From the NCBI RefSeq assembly GCF_000208865.1, contig NC_018390.1:3738270-3802269 (forward strand): DNA of 64,000 bases, given 5' to 3'. Positions 1-12,471 of the stretch are shown here, piece by piece. This DNA is from Neospora caninum Liverpool. Its lineage: Eukaryota; Apicomplexa; Conoidasida; Eucoccidiorida; Sarcocystidae. Within the stretch, counting starts at the first letter, position 1. Each line of letters opens with the position of its first letter. Below the pieces are notes generated by a model, which saw nothing but the letters and a program-made list of their open reading frames with translations, searched no databases and was not told where the DNA came from. A program made the position numbers and the translations under genes.

Positions 1-103
1 AATCCCCAAACCGCTTCGAGTCAGACTAGTGTTCACATGCTTCTTTATGATTAAAACCCATTAATTGGTTTTCCACCAAAAGCAAATTCTCTCCACGTTC
101 CAG

Positions 104-309
104 GGCTGCATCTCTATGAGAATGGCAAAGAGTTTTCTGCAGATGAAAGTCGAGGCTCGAGCGAACCTAGCCGGCAGCGAACCTCACAAGCACAGACATC
201 TCTTTCGAGCTGCCGTTTGCAAGGCTCTCAAACTTCGAAAGAACGAGAGTCTTTGTTGGCGAACTGGTCCCTAATGCAGTACAAGAGCGTGCACGCACTG
301 ACATGCTAG
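104..309 (+). CDS. Possible terminal exon of an upstream gene (partial)
   Basis: After a pyrimidine-containing acceptor ending in CAG at 101-103, one frame (first full codon CTG at 106) stays open for 67 codons and ends with TAG at 307-309. The translation is hydrophilic and Ser/Gln-rich (it begins LHLYENGKEFSADESRGSSE) and has the mixed codon use seen in neighbouring genes. No start codon lies near, which fits an internal or last exon with one base carried over from a previous exon outside the window. Another frame (65-274) is also open, so this may be chance. The protein is not recognised. Confidence 0.33.
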
Positions 310-1763
310 CCGTGGCATCGTGTCCACGGCTTTTTCTCTGCAGAAAACCGTGGAGGAAACTGTTTGCCGTTTCAGCTCTTCATTTGATTTTTGGTTGTGG
401 GTGCCGTATACCTTTAAAGTATACACCGCACATCTGTCTGCTCACCGAACCTTTCCATTTCTTCGTAGTTCACGTGAGTTCCGTCTAAGAAAAGCCACCG
501 CAGGTAAATTGGTGCCCACTGAATGGAGAAACGCCTGACAGGTCGGGACTACATACTATACTTGAGGCAGGCAATTTCGATTGCATTCTTGCAGCAACTG
601 CATGGGAAAGTGATTGCTGGCCTACCGACTGGTGGTGCGAATCCCCAGATCGAGTTTCCTAGACATGCAAAAAGGGCTACTAGGATACTACTTGATTCAG
701 TGATCAAGATCTAAACGCGCAGATTAGTAGTTCTCTCTCCCTGTCGCCATTTCATACGTGGCATCATCGCACGTCCTGGCCCATTGCGACAAACGCAAAA
801 TCAAAGGCGACGACAAGATATTCTTACTTGCTCACATGGTATTTCAATCTCATCGGTAACGAAAGTTGCTGCTTGTTCGTTAGATGGTTCACGAAAGGTA
901 AATGCTCAATCGATCAATCGAATTTTGCGGTGTTTGTGTGCGGCGCGGGCTGACGGCAGGGCTGCTTCTACATCTGCATGCCCGTTCACATATAGGAAAC
1001 GGCAAAGGTACTTTCTGAGTGTCGTTTTCGACCAAAAGACGAGAGAGCCTTGACAATGAGATGTATCTTTACTGTCGTACATGATTCGGTATTGGCCTGT
1101 GGTCTTTCAAATACGAAGAACAGCTGATGGCGCATCAGCCTCTGGCTGCGAGTGCCGTGTAAGTCGCCAAGTTCGGTCGCTTTTCGAAAACCGCAGTTGC
1201 CGGTGTTCGAATTGCTTTTCTCCTGTCTGGGCACAAAACGCCCTAGCTCCCAGATGTTTCAAGTGTCTTTGTCCTGTCATCATAATGGTCGAATTAGAGC
1301 AGATAGCAGTAACTGCTCTCTGTGGCTAGTGAAACTTGGCATGCCCAATGTCTCGCCTTGCTTGTACTCAACATGATAGCTGGTCAGGGATGATTTCTAT
1401 ATCGGCAGTAAGCAACCTTCTTTAGAACGGTTGGCTTCACATTCGAATGTTCCCCGGAATGCACAGTGCCCTCACGGGCGTAAGTTCACGTTCACTGTTT
1501 GCGCAGTTTCCTGTTGCCACATTTGTCGAACTGCGGAACTGTTTTCAGTGTCATGGCGGGCTTATCCAGGGATAGAACACGATCCTAAACGCTCTCCTTC
1601 TTGGCTGCTGCCAGAGAATCCAGCTATCGCACCCAGCAGCGGATCCAACTATTTTCGCTGCAATTTCCTCGTGTCAAGCGGCTCGCGGGGAGCGCCCCCT
1701 CACCTGCGCCACAGAAAACCTCTTGGGGGTGTCTCTCAACAGAGCCTCGTCATCATTGGAACA
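310..1763. other. Intergenic / 5' region of gene A
   Basis: No convincing coding frame is seen. The frame used by gene A stays open upstream of its first ATG from about 1431, so part of 1431-1763 could be coding if an earlier start or a 5' exon exists. Otherwise this is presumed promoter and 5' UTR. Confidence 0.4.
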
Positions 1764-4700
1764 ATGGGGCTTTCAGGTCGGTATTCGCTTGCCGGAATGC
1801 TGCGTTCTTCCAGGCTGACCTTGGACAGCACGTGGAAGAACACCCTTGTCCGATCCTTTTTTTCCGAAGAGCAACTCGATGAACTTGGACTTCCAGAAGA
1901 AGAAATTGCAGACTACATGATTAAACACATTGTACCGTTTGTTAAGTCACATCTCGTTGAAGCAATAAAGGTTCGAAATGAAAGCTTCGACCAATTTGTC
2001 GCAGACAGGCTTGCTGAGCAAGGGATTGTCGCGAGAGAACAGCAAGAGAAGATCAAGAAAGTCATGCAAGCCATGGCTGCAGCAAAGGTGCAGATCACCG
2101 ACCAAGTGCGTTGAGGGGAAAAACAGTCGAAAACATAGATAAACATGCGTCCACGCTTTCAAGACGGAAGGCACGAACGCCCTAGGGGATTCTAAATAGG
2201 CGGGCCCCGGCAGCAGCCATAGAAGCTGCTGTCGCTTCATGGCGATCTGCCAGGGGCTCGCCAATAGCACACTCACAGTGAGCAGGTGTTCAGAACGTGT
2301 ATAACGCTTACACGCCTTAGCCACTCCCTTGTTCTGTGGCGTTTCTAGAGGCCAGATGTGATTTTCACAACGGTTTGATTTCCGAGAATACTGTTGCGGT
2401 AGTGACGAAAAACCATCTGGCTGCTCGTTCTCCGCGAGTTCCTGAGAGTTCTGTGGAGAATTTGAATTCGTGTGCCATCACACCAGGATCACAAGGGGAA
2501 CTGAAAGCGAGTGGACTACTTGTGGGAGGATGTGCGTGTGGTGTAAATCGTAGAGCAGATAGAATTGGTCTATTCAGCATCACCGGCCGTTGCCTCCATC
2601 CCTCACAAAGAGTGGCTTTCGTGATGTAACGAACTCGCGGTCCGGTATTCCTCTCGGCCAGAAGAGCTTGTGCGAGTGCGTCATGTGTTGTAGTGCCCCC
2701 TGGTACTTCGGTTTCCAAGGTTGTAAACAGGCCCATTCGTTGTCGAATACAGGGTTCACAGGTGTAGATTCGAAAGCTACCTGGCTTTTTATATTTTCTG
2801 CCGGATGCTTTCATTTCATGGTCTTCTGAGGAATGCGGACAGCGTTCTACGGTTGTATTCGTTAACGGTAGTTGTCGAATGATCAAGAAGACTCTGTAGG
2901 CGCTACAATTCCACACGGCAGTAACGGTCACGCCGGAAAGAACGTATGGTCTCTGAAGCTTCTTAGAGAAGAGACGGAACATTGTGGAGGGTAGTACTCA
3001 CAGCGAATCGGTTTCGTTCAATTTTCCCATGGTCCCACGGCTGTGTACCTTTTACGCTAGTCTGCTCGAGGCTAGAAAGACATGCGGTGCAGTACACGGC
3101 GAGACCCAGAAAACGCTGGGTAAAGAGTGGCACAGAAACGAACAACACCGGTTTGTGCACTGTTTCTTGAGTACCATGTTTTTTTGCTGCCTGCTCAGAC
3201 AGATACCTTGGAAGAACAGCAAAACAAAATAGCTGAACTCACCCGGAAACTGGAGGCGGCCACGCTATATTTAGAAGAGAGAGCAGCAAACCTCGAGAAG
3301 CAAGTAATCGAGAAGGAGGCTTGGAAACTGGAACAGGTGTGCTGCCACGATACGAATTTGGTGACAATGCACCACTCTGTGCGTCCAAAAGGTCGTCCAA
3401 TACTCGCTTGGGAAGCCATTTGCTTTGTCCTGTTCCGATTTGGAGTCCTTCGGGACCTATGGCAGACACTTGCACCCCTATCGAGGGGTAAATTGGGAAT
3501 GGTCTCAGGAGAAAGTTCGTAAGAACTCCCTTGTTTAGATACCGTGCACTCCCTTCGAGGTCTTTTTGTGTAGTTGTCCTACGCGTGGGTCGGGGGAAGT
3601 GTGTAGATCCTGGCTAGCAAAGAGGGCGTTCTTTCCGACTTGCAGTGGAAGTTTCCACTCGGGCACTGCCGTCAATAATGTGAAAACATGAGGGCTAAAA
3701 CTTCGATTGCTGCCTTTTTCGGGACAGCGCGTCGCTGGTAAATTCAGGGACTTGAATCTGAAGCTCGTCATACCGGCTGCGATACGGTTCACTTTTTGCA
3801 GAGATCTGGTTCCTGTTGACTGGTATTGAACTCAGGAGTTGAAAGCTGAGGCGAAATTTCCAAAGTATGCGGTAGATGCCCTAAGAGACCTCGAAGAGGA
3901 GGTTGGCATGCCACCGAACAATGGAGAGGATGAGGAGAAAGAAGAGTCGTCCTCACAAACCCCCTCGGCGACTACGGCAACGGCAAAAGCTGACGAATGC
4001 TCCCCGACCTCGAAGGAGATGGAAAGAATTCTAAAAGACGGCATGGCGGAGATCCAAGATTTGTTGAGACAACTCTTGGCCAAAGTGAGCCTAGAACACG
4101 TTCCACAATAATTCCGAGCTGTCTGTTGGGCCGTTTTCGTTTGGATTAGTACGGTCTTTCGCGTTTCGGGGACCGCGTCCAAGTGAGTGGAGCATCTTTC
4201 CGAATCCAAGGATCATGATGCCATGTCCAGTTCACGTGCAAGTGCGATCGCGTCTCTGTCTCTTAACCGTTGGTCTCAGACTACGCGAGAACCAGGAAAC
4301 GAATCGCTGCATCAGGTACGTGTCAGGAAAGGGGTGTGTAGAGGACTCCGAAACAGACCCACCACTGATGTTGCATTAACCCATCAATAGTTGCCCGTAC
4401 TGTCACCCTGAGTCGCTCGGGAGAACCAACGAATTGTTTTGACAAGCGGGTAATCAAGAGCGACTCCATCAACCAATGGAGTGCCGGTGAGGCACACACA
4501 GAGCGGCCAGATGGACATTAAGTGGGTACGCATACCCTGCGCCAAGACCGCCGACATTCCCTGGCATGATTGACCAAGGATCACTAATTTCTTTTGAACG
4601 GCAGATGTCACGGCAGCCGTAGCTCTACCAACAGAAGCGTTCTCTCTGCGACCTCTGAGATGAAGAATCTTGCAACGCTGCCCCGTACTCGAAACTCGCA

Positions 4701-7700
4701 CTTTCACACTCGCGCGAAACGGTAAATAGGACCCGTTTCAAAACCTGAGGCGAGTGCCATGCGGAGAAAGTGTGTGGGTCTTTCGGCAGTCGCAGGTTCG
4801 TCACCCTGTATCTCGCATGTCTCTCTCCACAATTCGTCTACGGCCAACGCGTGCACTGCTGCAAAAGCGCACTCCTTCGACCTCTTTTTCATTTTCCTTT
4901 ATGAAACTGAAACTGGAAATTGCCTGTGGCTGTCAGGCAAAACAGAGCCTTTGTGAGATTGCCGCAGTGGATCGAGTTCCGGCAACTCTGCAGACTCAGG
5001 TAAGACCTGCCTTTTCCAGAAGAGCAGCTGCCTTGTGGCCGTCCTGGCAGAGACGGCAGATATCCGTTTCGGGAACTTGTTCGGTGTTTTTTTATAGTCA
5101 CTCTTCGTCCTTTCCGTGAATTCGGATAGTCTGCTGGCCCCAGCCGCGCGGGCATGGTCACACGTTACGACGTAAACTACGGTACATGAGTTGCCGAACT
5201 ACCAACGAAAGCTTGTTTCCGTAGGGCGCAGCCATGGCCTCTCTGCTACATATCTGACATAAATTTCGGTCTTGTCTGTGACTTCTCTTCACAGCCCTCT
5301 GAACTGCCAGGCAGCCCCGTCAAAAACGTCGTGGACGCAGCTACGGAGACTGACGACTCTCGGATAAATCCTTCACTACGCCGCCCTTTTTCTCGCACTC
5401 GTCCACCCCAGGTTCTTCCTCGCGGGCCGATGCCTGCCTCCTTCGTAGTGCCTCCTTCTTTGCCGCCCCCGCCTCCCTCATCCCCCGGAGAAAGTTTTGG
5501 ATTTCCCAGGTCCCAGTTCCCTCCGTTTCCTGTTGCTCGCGTGGTGTACGGTCAGTTCCAGGACGTAGCGGTGAATTCTCCTGGCGTGAGAGCCAACGTG
5601 CCTCTTCACGATGGCGCCTCCTTGCCCTCTCCCAGCATCCGACAAAATTCCCATTCTCCCAACTCTCCACCCGCGGGCTCGTTCGCCTATAGTCCCCTTC
5701 CAGTCCAAGTCGGCAAGGACTTCCCACGCGGAGGGTTTCCCGCCGACAGCTTAGGCAGATCGTCTGTGGCTGCTTCCTATCCGAGTTCGTTTCTTCCTCC
5801 TGCTGCGCTTCCTTTTCCTCCGGATCGTCCGCCAGGGTTTCGCCCGTACCCTCTGGGTTTGATCCCTTCTTCGTCTCCGGGTCCCCCAGATCAACCAGGT
5901 TTGCCTTCCTCGCCAAATTGTGGTCTTTCTCGTCCGTGGCGCCCCGCAACTTTCTTCCCTATGCAAATGCGTCCGGGGACTTCTCGCGGGGTCTGGAGTC
6001 CACAGCCGCTTCTCCAGGCGAGCGGTGAGCCCTCAACGCATCTCCGATCGTCGCCAGAACGTACGCCCTCCGCAGCAGTCGGTGTCGGTCCGCCTTCTCC
6101 TGGCAGACCACAGAATGGAGTCGCATCGCAGCAAGGCGCTGTGGACCCGAGCACCGGACCGTTTGCTCCTACTGTAAAGCCACCATCCTTCCTGCCCGTG
6201 GCGCGGCCGCTTCCCCTTGGCCGACGCCTTCCCTCGCCTCCCACGTCTTGTGCAACTTACACATCCTTCCCCCAACTTGGAGGCTTCCCTCCCTTCCCTC
6301 TCTCCGGCCTGTCTGCCGCTCCGCCTTTCGGGCACCGCCTACCTGTCTCGCCTGACGCCCAGCCGACTACCCCCGTCCAGCCTCAGTCCCGTGAGAGTCC
6401 GGGCGAGCCCGAGCCGAGCGCTTTGGGACAACCACCCGAAGCGTCTGACGGAGGCGGAATGTCACAGACTACAGAGGATAGGGCGAACGCGTGTCTGTAT
6501 GCTGGCGGCGGCTCTGGGGCGGATGAGGCTTCTAGTGCCAGCTTCCAGAGAGAGGAGGGAGGAGCCGAGGCCTCACGATCCACCGAGGAAGGCGGTGACC
6601 AAGCGAAGGGGCAAAAGAAGACAGAAACGAATCCTTCCGTCCAGCGGCCACCGCCAGGGGCCCCGGAGTCGCTCGGAACTGTATCGGGCTCTGACGAATC
6701 TGGTGAGGGCCCTGTATCTTCTATAGAAACGCACACTGCAAGGTCCTCACAGCATCCGAAGCGCACCGCGTACCTTGCGTTCCAAGAAGCGTGTCAAGCT
6801 TTAGAGGCGTCTTCAGTTCCTGCGGGTTCTGTGTTTCCTTTCTTCGTAGAGTCTGCCGCCGCAGCAAGGGATAGTATGCCTTCTCCCGCCGTCTCGCCCA
6901 GACCGGAAAAGGAGCGCACGGCGTCCAACAGCGTGGCGGTGCCTGCCGCAGAGACAGAAGACGGTTGTGGGGAAAGGCGACCAGGACCGGATTCAGTTCA
7001 AACTGTGCCACCGCAAACAAAGGCCTTGCTGTTCGATCACTCGCCCCAAACTGGACCTAACATAACACCGGAGGCGGCCGTCGTCTTGCCATCGGATCCG
7101 CCTTTTCCGTCCTCGGACTGTATCTGTAGACGTCCCGAGGGCGAAGGCATGCCGCTTCAGTCCCCAGACACAAACGCTGCGGAGTCCCCTGTGGCGCCTT
7201 CCCAACGTGACGCCGGTGAGGTTGAACAGGCGCAAGAAACCGCGTGCGAAGTGGAGTCGGAAGACGTTCCACAGTGGTGCCATGGTTATGCTTCTGCTTT
7301 TGGACCGCTTCCTGCCACGGCCCCGCCCCTCGCTGGCAGTTGGAAGCCAGGAGGCGAACAGTCTCTGGATCGCGCTGAGGATCGCGCAAGCGAGTTGAAG
7401 GGCGGAGCAGAAGAGACAGATTCCGGCGCAGGGTGTACCCCGATGCAGGAGGAAGGTCCCAAATCTCGAGAGAGCCGACTGATCAGAATGACGCAGATCT
7501 CTGTCAGTCGAGGTCGCGATCCGATGGCTTCTCTCTACCCAACCGGCATATCACTGGAAACTGCTCTCCAAATGCGAGCCCCGCGTGCTGCTGCGGCGGG
7601 GTATGAAAAATATTGTCTCTCTTTTCTGCCGGAGTTCGACACCTCGGATAATATTTCGCGCGCCTGGCCGCCTCTTTCTCCCCTCAACCAACCTTCAGAA

Positions 7701-10239
7701 CCTCTGAGCTGTTCGTTTGCTCCGTCCCATACTTGCCTCGGCTCTCCTTTTCGCGCGCCTGCTAGCTCCAGCCAGCCGTGTGGTTACGACGCATCAATGG
7801 AAAATCCCGCCTCGCCAATCCCCCGAACCGCAAGTGAGGGCCAAGGGTTCCTCACGCCCGTGACGGCCGGGGCAGATGCTTTCGCCTTTACAGATTGTTC
7901 GGGACATCCTCGTCTTCGCCCGTTGTTTCCGTACGAACAGTTGTATTGGGCAGGAGTCACAGACGGTATATCGGACGCGTGGAGAAGCAGTACTCCGGCT
8001 GAGACAGGCTCGCCCTCGGCTCTTCCCCTCCGAGAGGACTGTGATGGCCAGGTGTCTCCGTCTCCCTCAGGGCCCTCCTACAATCAACAGGAGAGTTACT
8101 TTGAGAGTTTTCCGCAGTCCGCGAGTCGGGTCAATGAAGTGGTACGCTTGGGACCTGGGGAGGCTTTTTGGCGTCCACAGCTTCCGGATTTTCGTGCTTT
8201 CGACAACGCAATAAAGAGTCCTTCCCACCCTTCACCCCTGCAAAAGCCCGTCACACGAGTCCCCCTCCACTGCGTTGGAAGCGGAGCCCCGAAACGCCGC
8301 TGCGCGTGCCCGGCAGATCTTGCAAGTCGACAACCCTCGGCTGCGCCTCTGGAGAGAGGCAACTCGACCTGCTCGAACAGAGAGTCTCCGCAGCGCCCTG
8401 TACCGCCGGATGAGGGGACCGTCAGTCCCCCCCACGCCACGACGGCGGTTGAAGAGCCCAACGAAGAAGAGACACTGGTCGCCGCCACCGACGCGAGCGG
8501 CCGAACCCCAAGAATCACAGATGAAACTCGAGACCGAGGTGAATGCGCAGAGTGGGGCAACCACAGCTTGGCTCCAACAGAAAACGAGCTGGGCGAGGAT
8601 GGACCCCGCGTCGATTGCTCTTGCCCACTGAAGAAGCCGACGGGCCGAGGAATTTGCGGAGATCATCAGAGCGTCGATAGCCGTAAAAACAGCCCCTGCG
8701 GGTGTCCCGGTCGGCGCTCTGCGGCAAGTTCTCCGGATCTGGCTTTCTGCAGTCGCCGTCCCTTCTCTCCCAGACACGAGCCGGAGGTGTGCACCCGTTC
8801 GTGCCGGAACGAACGGAACAGGAGAGAAGCGTGTGATCCTTGCGGGGGCGGAACATCGACTGCATGCTCTCTAAACCGTCGGCCCTCTTTCGGTCGGCTC
8901 CAAGCGATTCCCCTTGTCCGCTGTCACTCTCCGCAAGCCCGATACCAAGTTGCCAAACTCGGAGTTGGCGGGTACCCCGTGTACCCCTCTGAGGAGGATC
9001 TCGTCGACATGTACCAATTTGCGTCCACAGACACCGCGCCGCCCGACCACGGTGGTGCTGAGGGGTCCGAGCGTTCCTGCCCCACCGAGACACTTCCTCT
9101 TTTCTCGGGCGGGATGACACGGTCCGCCACAGACCTCGGGTTCTCTGGAGACGGAACGCGACTCTCGAACAGCTCGAGACGCACCTCCCCCAGACCTGCG
9201 CTCGCGGGGAGTCCGAGCAGCTCCAGTCGCGGAAGTGGATCTCAAACCAGCAGGGAGGATGGAGCTGTGGGGAGGAGACTGAAACAACCCGTGCCTTACA
9301 TTCCCATAAGAGGCTCTAAGATCGGTCAGTCAAGAAGAACGCCCCTCGAAAGAGAGACGCTGTCGTCCTTGGCTGCGAGGAATCGGCGGCTTGAAAACCA
9401 GGTAAGCGACTGTCTCTTTTACAAAGCGAGTGTTGTCTCCACATTCAGTGCCGTTTGGGTCGAGAAGCTGCAGCTAGAAATATCGTGTCACAAGGCTCTG
9501 TGCGAAGACACGATCTACAACCAGCGGCGCTAAGAAAGAGGAGAGCCCGTGACACAGTACGATCCACGTCCTGAAGCACAGAGCCTGCGAGCGAGTGCAG
9601 CCTCCGTTGGGAAAAACGGGTCAAGTTCTGACCAATCACGCTACTGCAGAACACATGGTTTGGGTGCGACGCCCTGCAAAGTGTCGCCGCGCGCGCCTAC
9701 GCAATCCTGGACGCACGCATACCGCCAACGTAATTCGGTTGCTTTCTCGAAAATGGCAGCCTCCTGTTTCGCGCAAATCATCGCGGTCTCCTGGCGGGCC
9801 CCAGCCGGTTTGCGCTGGGCAGAAAACGCAAGCGCGCTTGCCTGCCACGTGGAAGGCTGCGGAGCGTTTTTAGTTCGGTTCTGTTCTCGGAGAGTTACTG
9901 GGTGGGGGCGAGACTGTGTGCGTTTACAGCACCTTCGAGATTCCCAGCATTCAGGCGAGGCATGCACAGTCTGTCTGCGAGATTGCGTGAGAACTCTTGG
10001 GATTCTTTCATCACAGTATTTATAGCTCGCTGGTTTACACGTTTACACTACGCGGTGGACTTTTTCGCGCTGTGCACTCTCAGGTTTTCGGTCTTTCCTG
10101 CGCTCTCATGGAGGCACACGAACAGCTGGTGAAGATCAAAGACAGCGGGAAAAGCCCGCAAGGCAGCGCAGCGACTGGCAGTCCGTATAATCGGAAGACG
10201 GCGCAGAAAAAAGGCCTCGGTGGAAAACAACTTCCTTGA
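1764..10239 (+). CDS. Unrecognised large protein: coiled-coil ends, Pro/Ser-rich middle (gene A)
   Basis: Proposed exons: 1764-2105, 3199-3336, 3836-4084, 4211-4315 (acceptor possibly 4193), 4937-4999, 5295-9401 and 10084-10239, giving about 1719 residues. Every junction is GT-AG and phase 0, and each exon is open in the joined frame, which is the main support. The start is the first in-frame ATG (GLSGRYSLAGMLRSS follows); the next is at 1797. Exons 1-3 encode charged, helical, probably coiled-coil sequence (for example EEQQNKIAELTRKLEAATLY). The single 4.1 kb exon is a Pro/Ser/Gly-rich, likely disordered region of about 1370 residues; its end (LSSLAARNRRLENQ) and the last exon again look coiled-coil. 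Retaining the intron at 9402 would instead end the protein at 9533. I recognise no domain and assign no function; a structural or scaffold role is only a guess. Confidence 0.65.
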
Positions 10240-10719
10240 TAACGGCGCAAGAACCTTGCGAGCGTTGTACCCGTGAAACACTGCATCGGGTTTAATACAC
10301 ACGTTTCGGTATATTCTTCGGGTTTCGCGCCGAGCTACAGATTGACGAAAAAAAGCGGAAAAATTGAGAAGGCGAGAGGAGACGGAAAAGGCTTTGCCTA
10401 TGTATATGCATGGAGTTTTCGAGCTCCCTTGGCAGATGTAAGACTCCAGTCTGCATCTGCTGTACACGAGGAGTTGCAAAAACTGACACTGCGCGGTAGG
10501 GACAAACTTCGACGGCTTTGAAAAGGGAACACGGATCTCCAGATGCTTTTCGTCCTTGGGGTAACGGCAAAAGTAGCCGGAATTTTCTCTCCCTTCAGCG
10601 TACAACGTGTTCGCACGCACAGCATCCGGCATCTCGCCCCCATTTCCCCATCAGAGACACACGAACATCACGGGAGCAGTGATGCCGTGACAGTCTTTTG
10701 TTCCCCTCCCTTGCAAGTC
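10240..10719. other. Tail-to-tail intergenic spacer
   Basis: This lies between the stop of gene A on the + strand and the stop of the TBP-like gene on the - strand, so it should hold both 3' UTRs and polyadenylation sites. No coding exon is supported. Confidence 0.5.
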
Positions 10720-12471
10720 CTAACTTGTCCCGTTCACAATTTGGCACTGCTGAAGAAAAGGCAGCACGCACTGGAGTGCGTACTCCATACTTTCTACAGA
10801 ACGCCCGCCAGTGAGCGTCACGTTCCCCGTAGAGAAAAGCTGAAGCGTCACAATCTCCTCCTTGCCTTTTGCATCCTGTGGACTCTGTGCGGACGACGAT
10901 CCCGTCTGGGCCGCCCACGCACTGCCAGTCGCCGCCTTCTCTTTCCCGGAATCCTGAGAGAGAATGCATACCCGAAAACAAAGGAGACGCCGCCAGAGAT
11001 CCACGATTCGTCCTTCCTTTCACAACCTACTACGAAAAGCGTAACTAAAATCAATGAGGCATCGCCAACTTGACGGCGTGGTGAGCGCCACACAGCAGCG
11101 GCCACCCGCGCGTAAGGCGGGAAAGTGTGCTGGCGGCGGGTGCTCTGTTCGCCGAGCCGGATCCTCTTGAGATTTTTACAGCATCGAGAAAAAACCAGAC
11201 ATGACCCTCAGAGGGCGTTGTCTCTTGCCGCGTCGTGGAAGCTGACACGCGGGCAAACCCAGAGTCGCTAGGCTAGAAGTTGAAACGGCCCAGCGGCGGG
11301 AAACGCCGTTTCACACTGCTGCCGCGTATTCGAGCTTACACTGCTTTTGTCGACCGCTTTTGGAATTGAAATTTTGACACGCGCGCCGGGAAAACGTTCC
11401 GGCTCATAGTCCACGTGTAGCCCCCTCAGCGCCGCGAGCGAGTGCAGAGAAATTGGGCTAGCAAAGGCGTAGCTACCAAGGATGTTTGACACTCGAAAAC
11501 GAGTCATCGACACTTTGTATTTTGTTAGAGGATGACGCTGGAGCCTCCTTGCGATCTTCTTCATCGTTCGCCGGAGCTCTTCCACGGAATTTGCTCCGGT
11601 CCCCATCATCTTTCCGTTGCTGGAGATGCGGCAACAAATAGCAAGCACAAACGGAGCTAAACGTCGGAATTCATGGCCTCGGTAGAAAGGAGCCAACGCA
11701 GCCACAAAGGACACGCTCCCAATGAGCAGGCATGTGCAGAGATGGCAAGGCGGTCGCAGAGAAGCCCAACCGCAGAAGGCGAGCCGCTGTCTGCTCACAA
11801 ACCAAATAAGGTTTTCACTTCGAAGGAGTATTCTGTAGTCTGCCTGCTCTGATCAAAACCCTTTACGCGCGCACAGCCGGTAAGCCACTCCGGGTTCTGG
11901 TTAAGGAAGATCTCGGTATTTCGGCGTAGCCAGCGGCTCGAGCTCGCCGAGGTCCACACGGGCGAGTTCGCAGCTCCACCGCACTCAAATTGACAAAGAA
12001 CACGCAAGTTCAGAGAAGAATCGAGCGTGTGGTGTAAGCTGCACTCCACGGCTAGAGAGGGGGGCACTGCCGGATCCTCTGATTCGCACCTGAGTGGGAA
12101 TCGTGACTCGCTTCCTACCTGAAGATGTTGATGGAAGCAATGCAGTTTGTTCGACACCGGACATCCACACGGACGCTGTGAAATTCCTCAGGATTATACA
12201 CGGAGTTTCCAAGCGCCCGGCACGCAACGTCCAGATCTATGTCGCAGTTCAGCTGGCAGAAAGCCATGACGTTATGGACAAAGAGAACCCCTACTTCGCC
12301 TTCATCTTCTTGCTCGAGCGGCACAGACGCCCCTTCATCAACGAGACCTTCTCCCTCGGCAATTAATTCTGCGTTCTCTTCATCGAGCTCTTCCGACCAC
12401 CCGCCCAGCCCCGTGGGCGCAGGTGCGCGCACAAACGGTGCAACCCCTCGATACTGTTGAGCGGCCGCCAT
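10720..12471 (-). CDS. TATA-binding protein family (TBP-like), 262 aa
   Basis: Three exons on the minus strand, 12471-12119, 11619-11340 and 10875-10720, join in frame (phase 2, then phase 0) to 262 residues. TBP is the saddle-shaped factor that binds and bends promoter DNA for RNA polymerases. An acidic tail of about 60 residues precedes the first repeat (HN67V, YNPEEF97, SINIF117, then SNGKMMGTGANS); the second has RVSN163ILGSYAF, YEPERF194PG and LQLF225STGNVTLTGG. The two saddle Asn (N67, N163) and the four DNA-intercalating Phe (F97, F117, F194, F225) of canonical TBP all have counterparts. Unusual points: about 14 extra residues (KAVDKSSDAKGKEE region) lie between F194 and F225, where canonical TBP has 17 residues between the two Phe, and the FSTG wording of repeat 2 recalls metazoan TLP/TRF2. 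I read it as a divergent TBP paralogue, though it could be the only TBP. The start is the ATG before AAAQQYRGVAP. Confidence 0.88.

Noticed and set aside
3836..4111. Gene A ending at the stop at 4109-4111
   Set aside because: A GTGAGC donor at 4085 precedes that stop and the following phase-0 exons lead into the large proline-rich exon; a separate short gene remains possible but is less economical.
5341..9287. Many open frames of 100-200 codons on both strands within the long exon of gene A
   Set aside because: All overlap one continuous 1369-codon sense frame bounded by good splice sites; they are compositional shadows.
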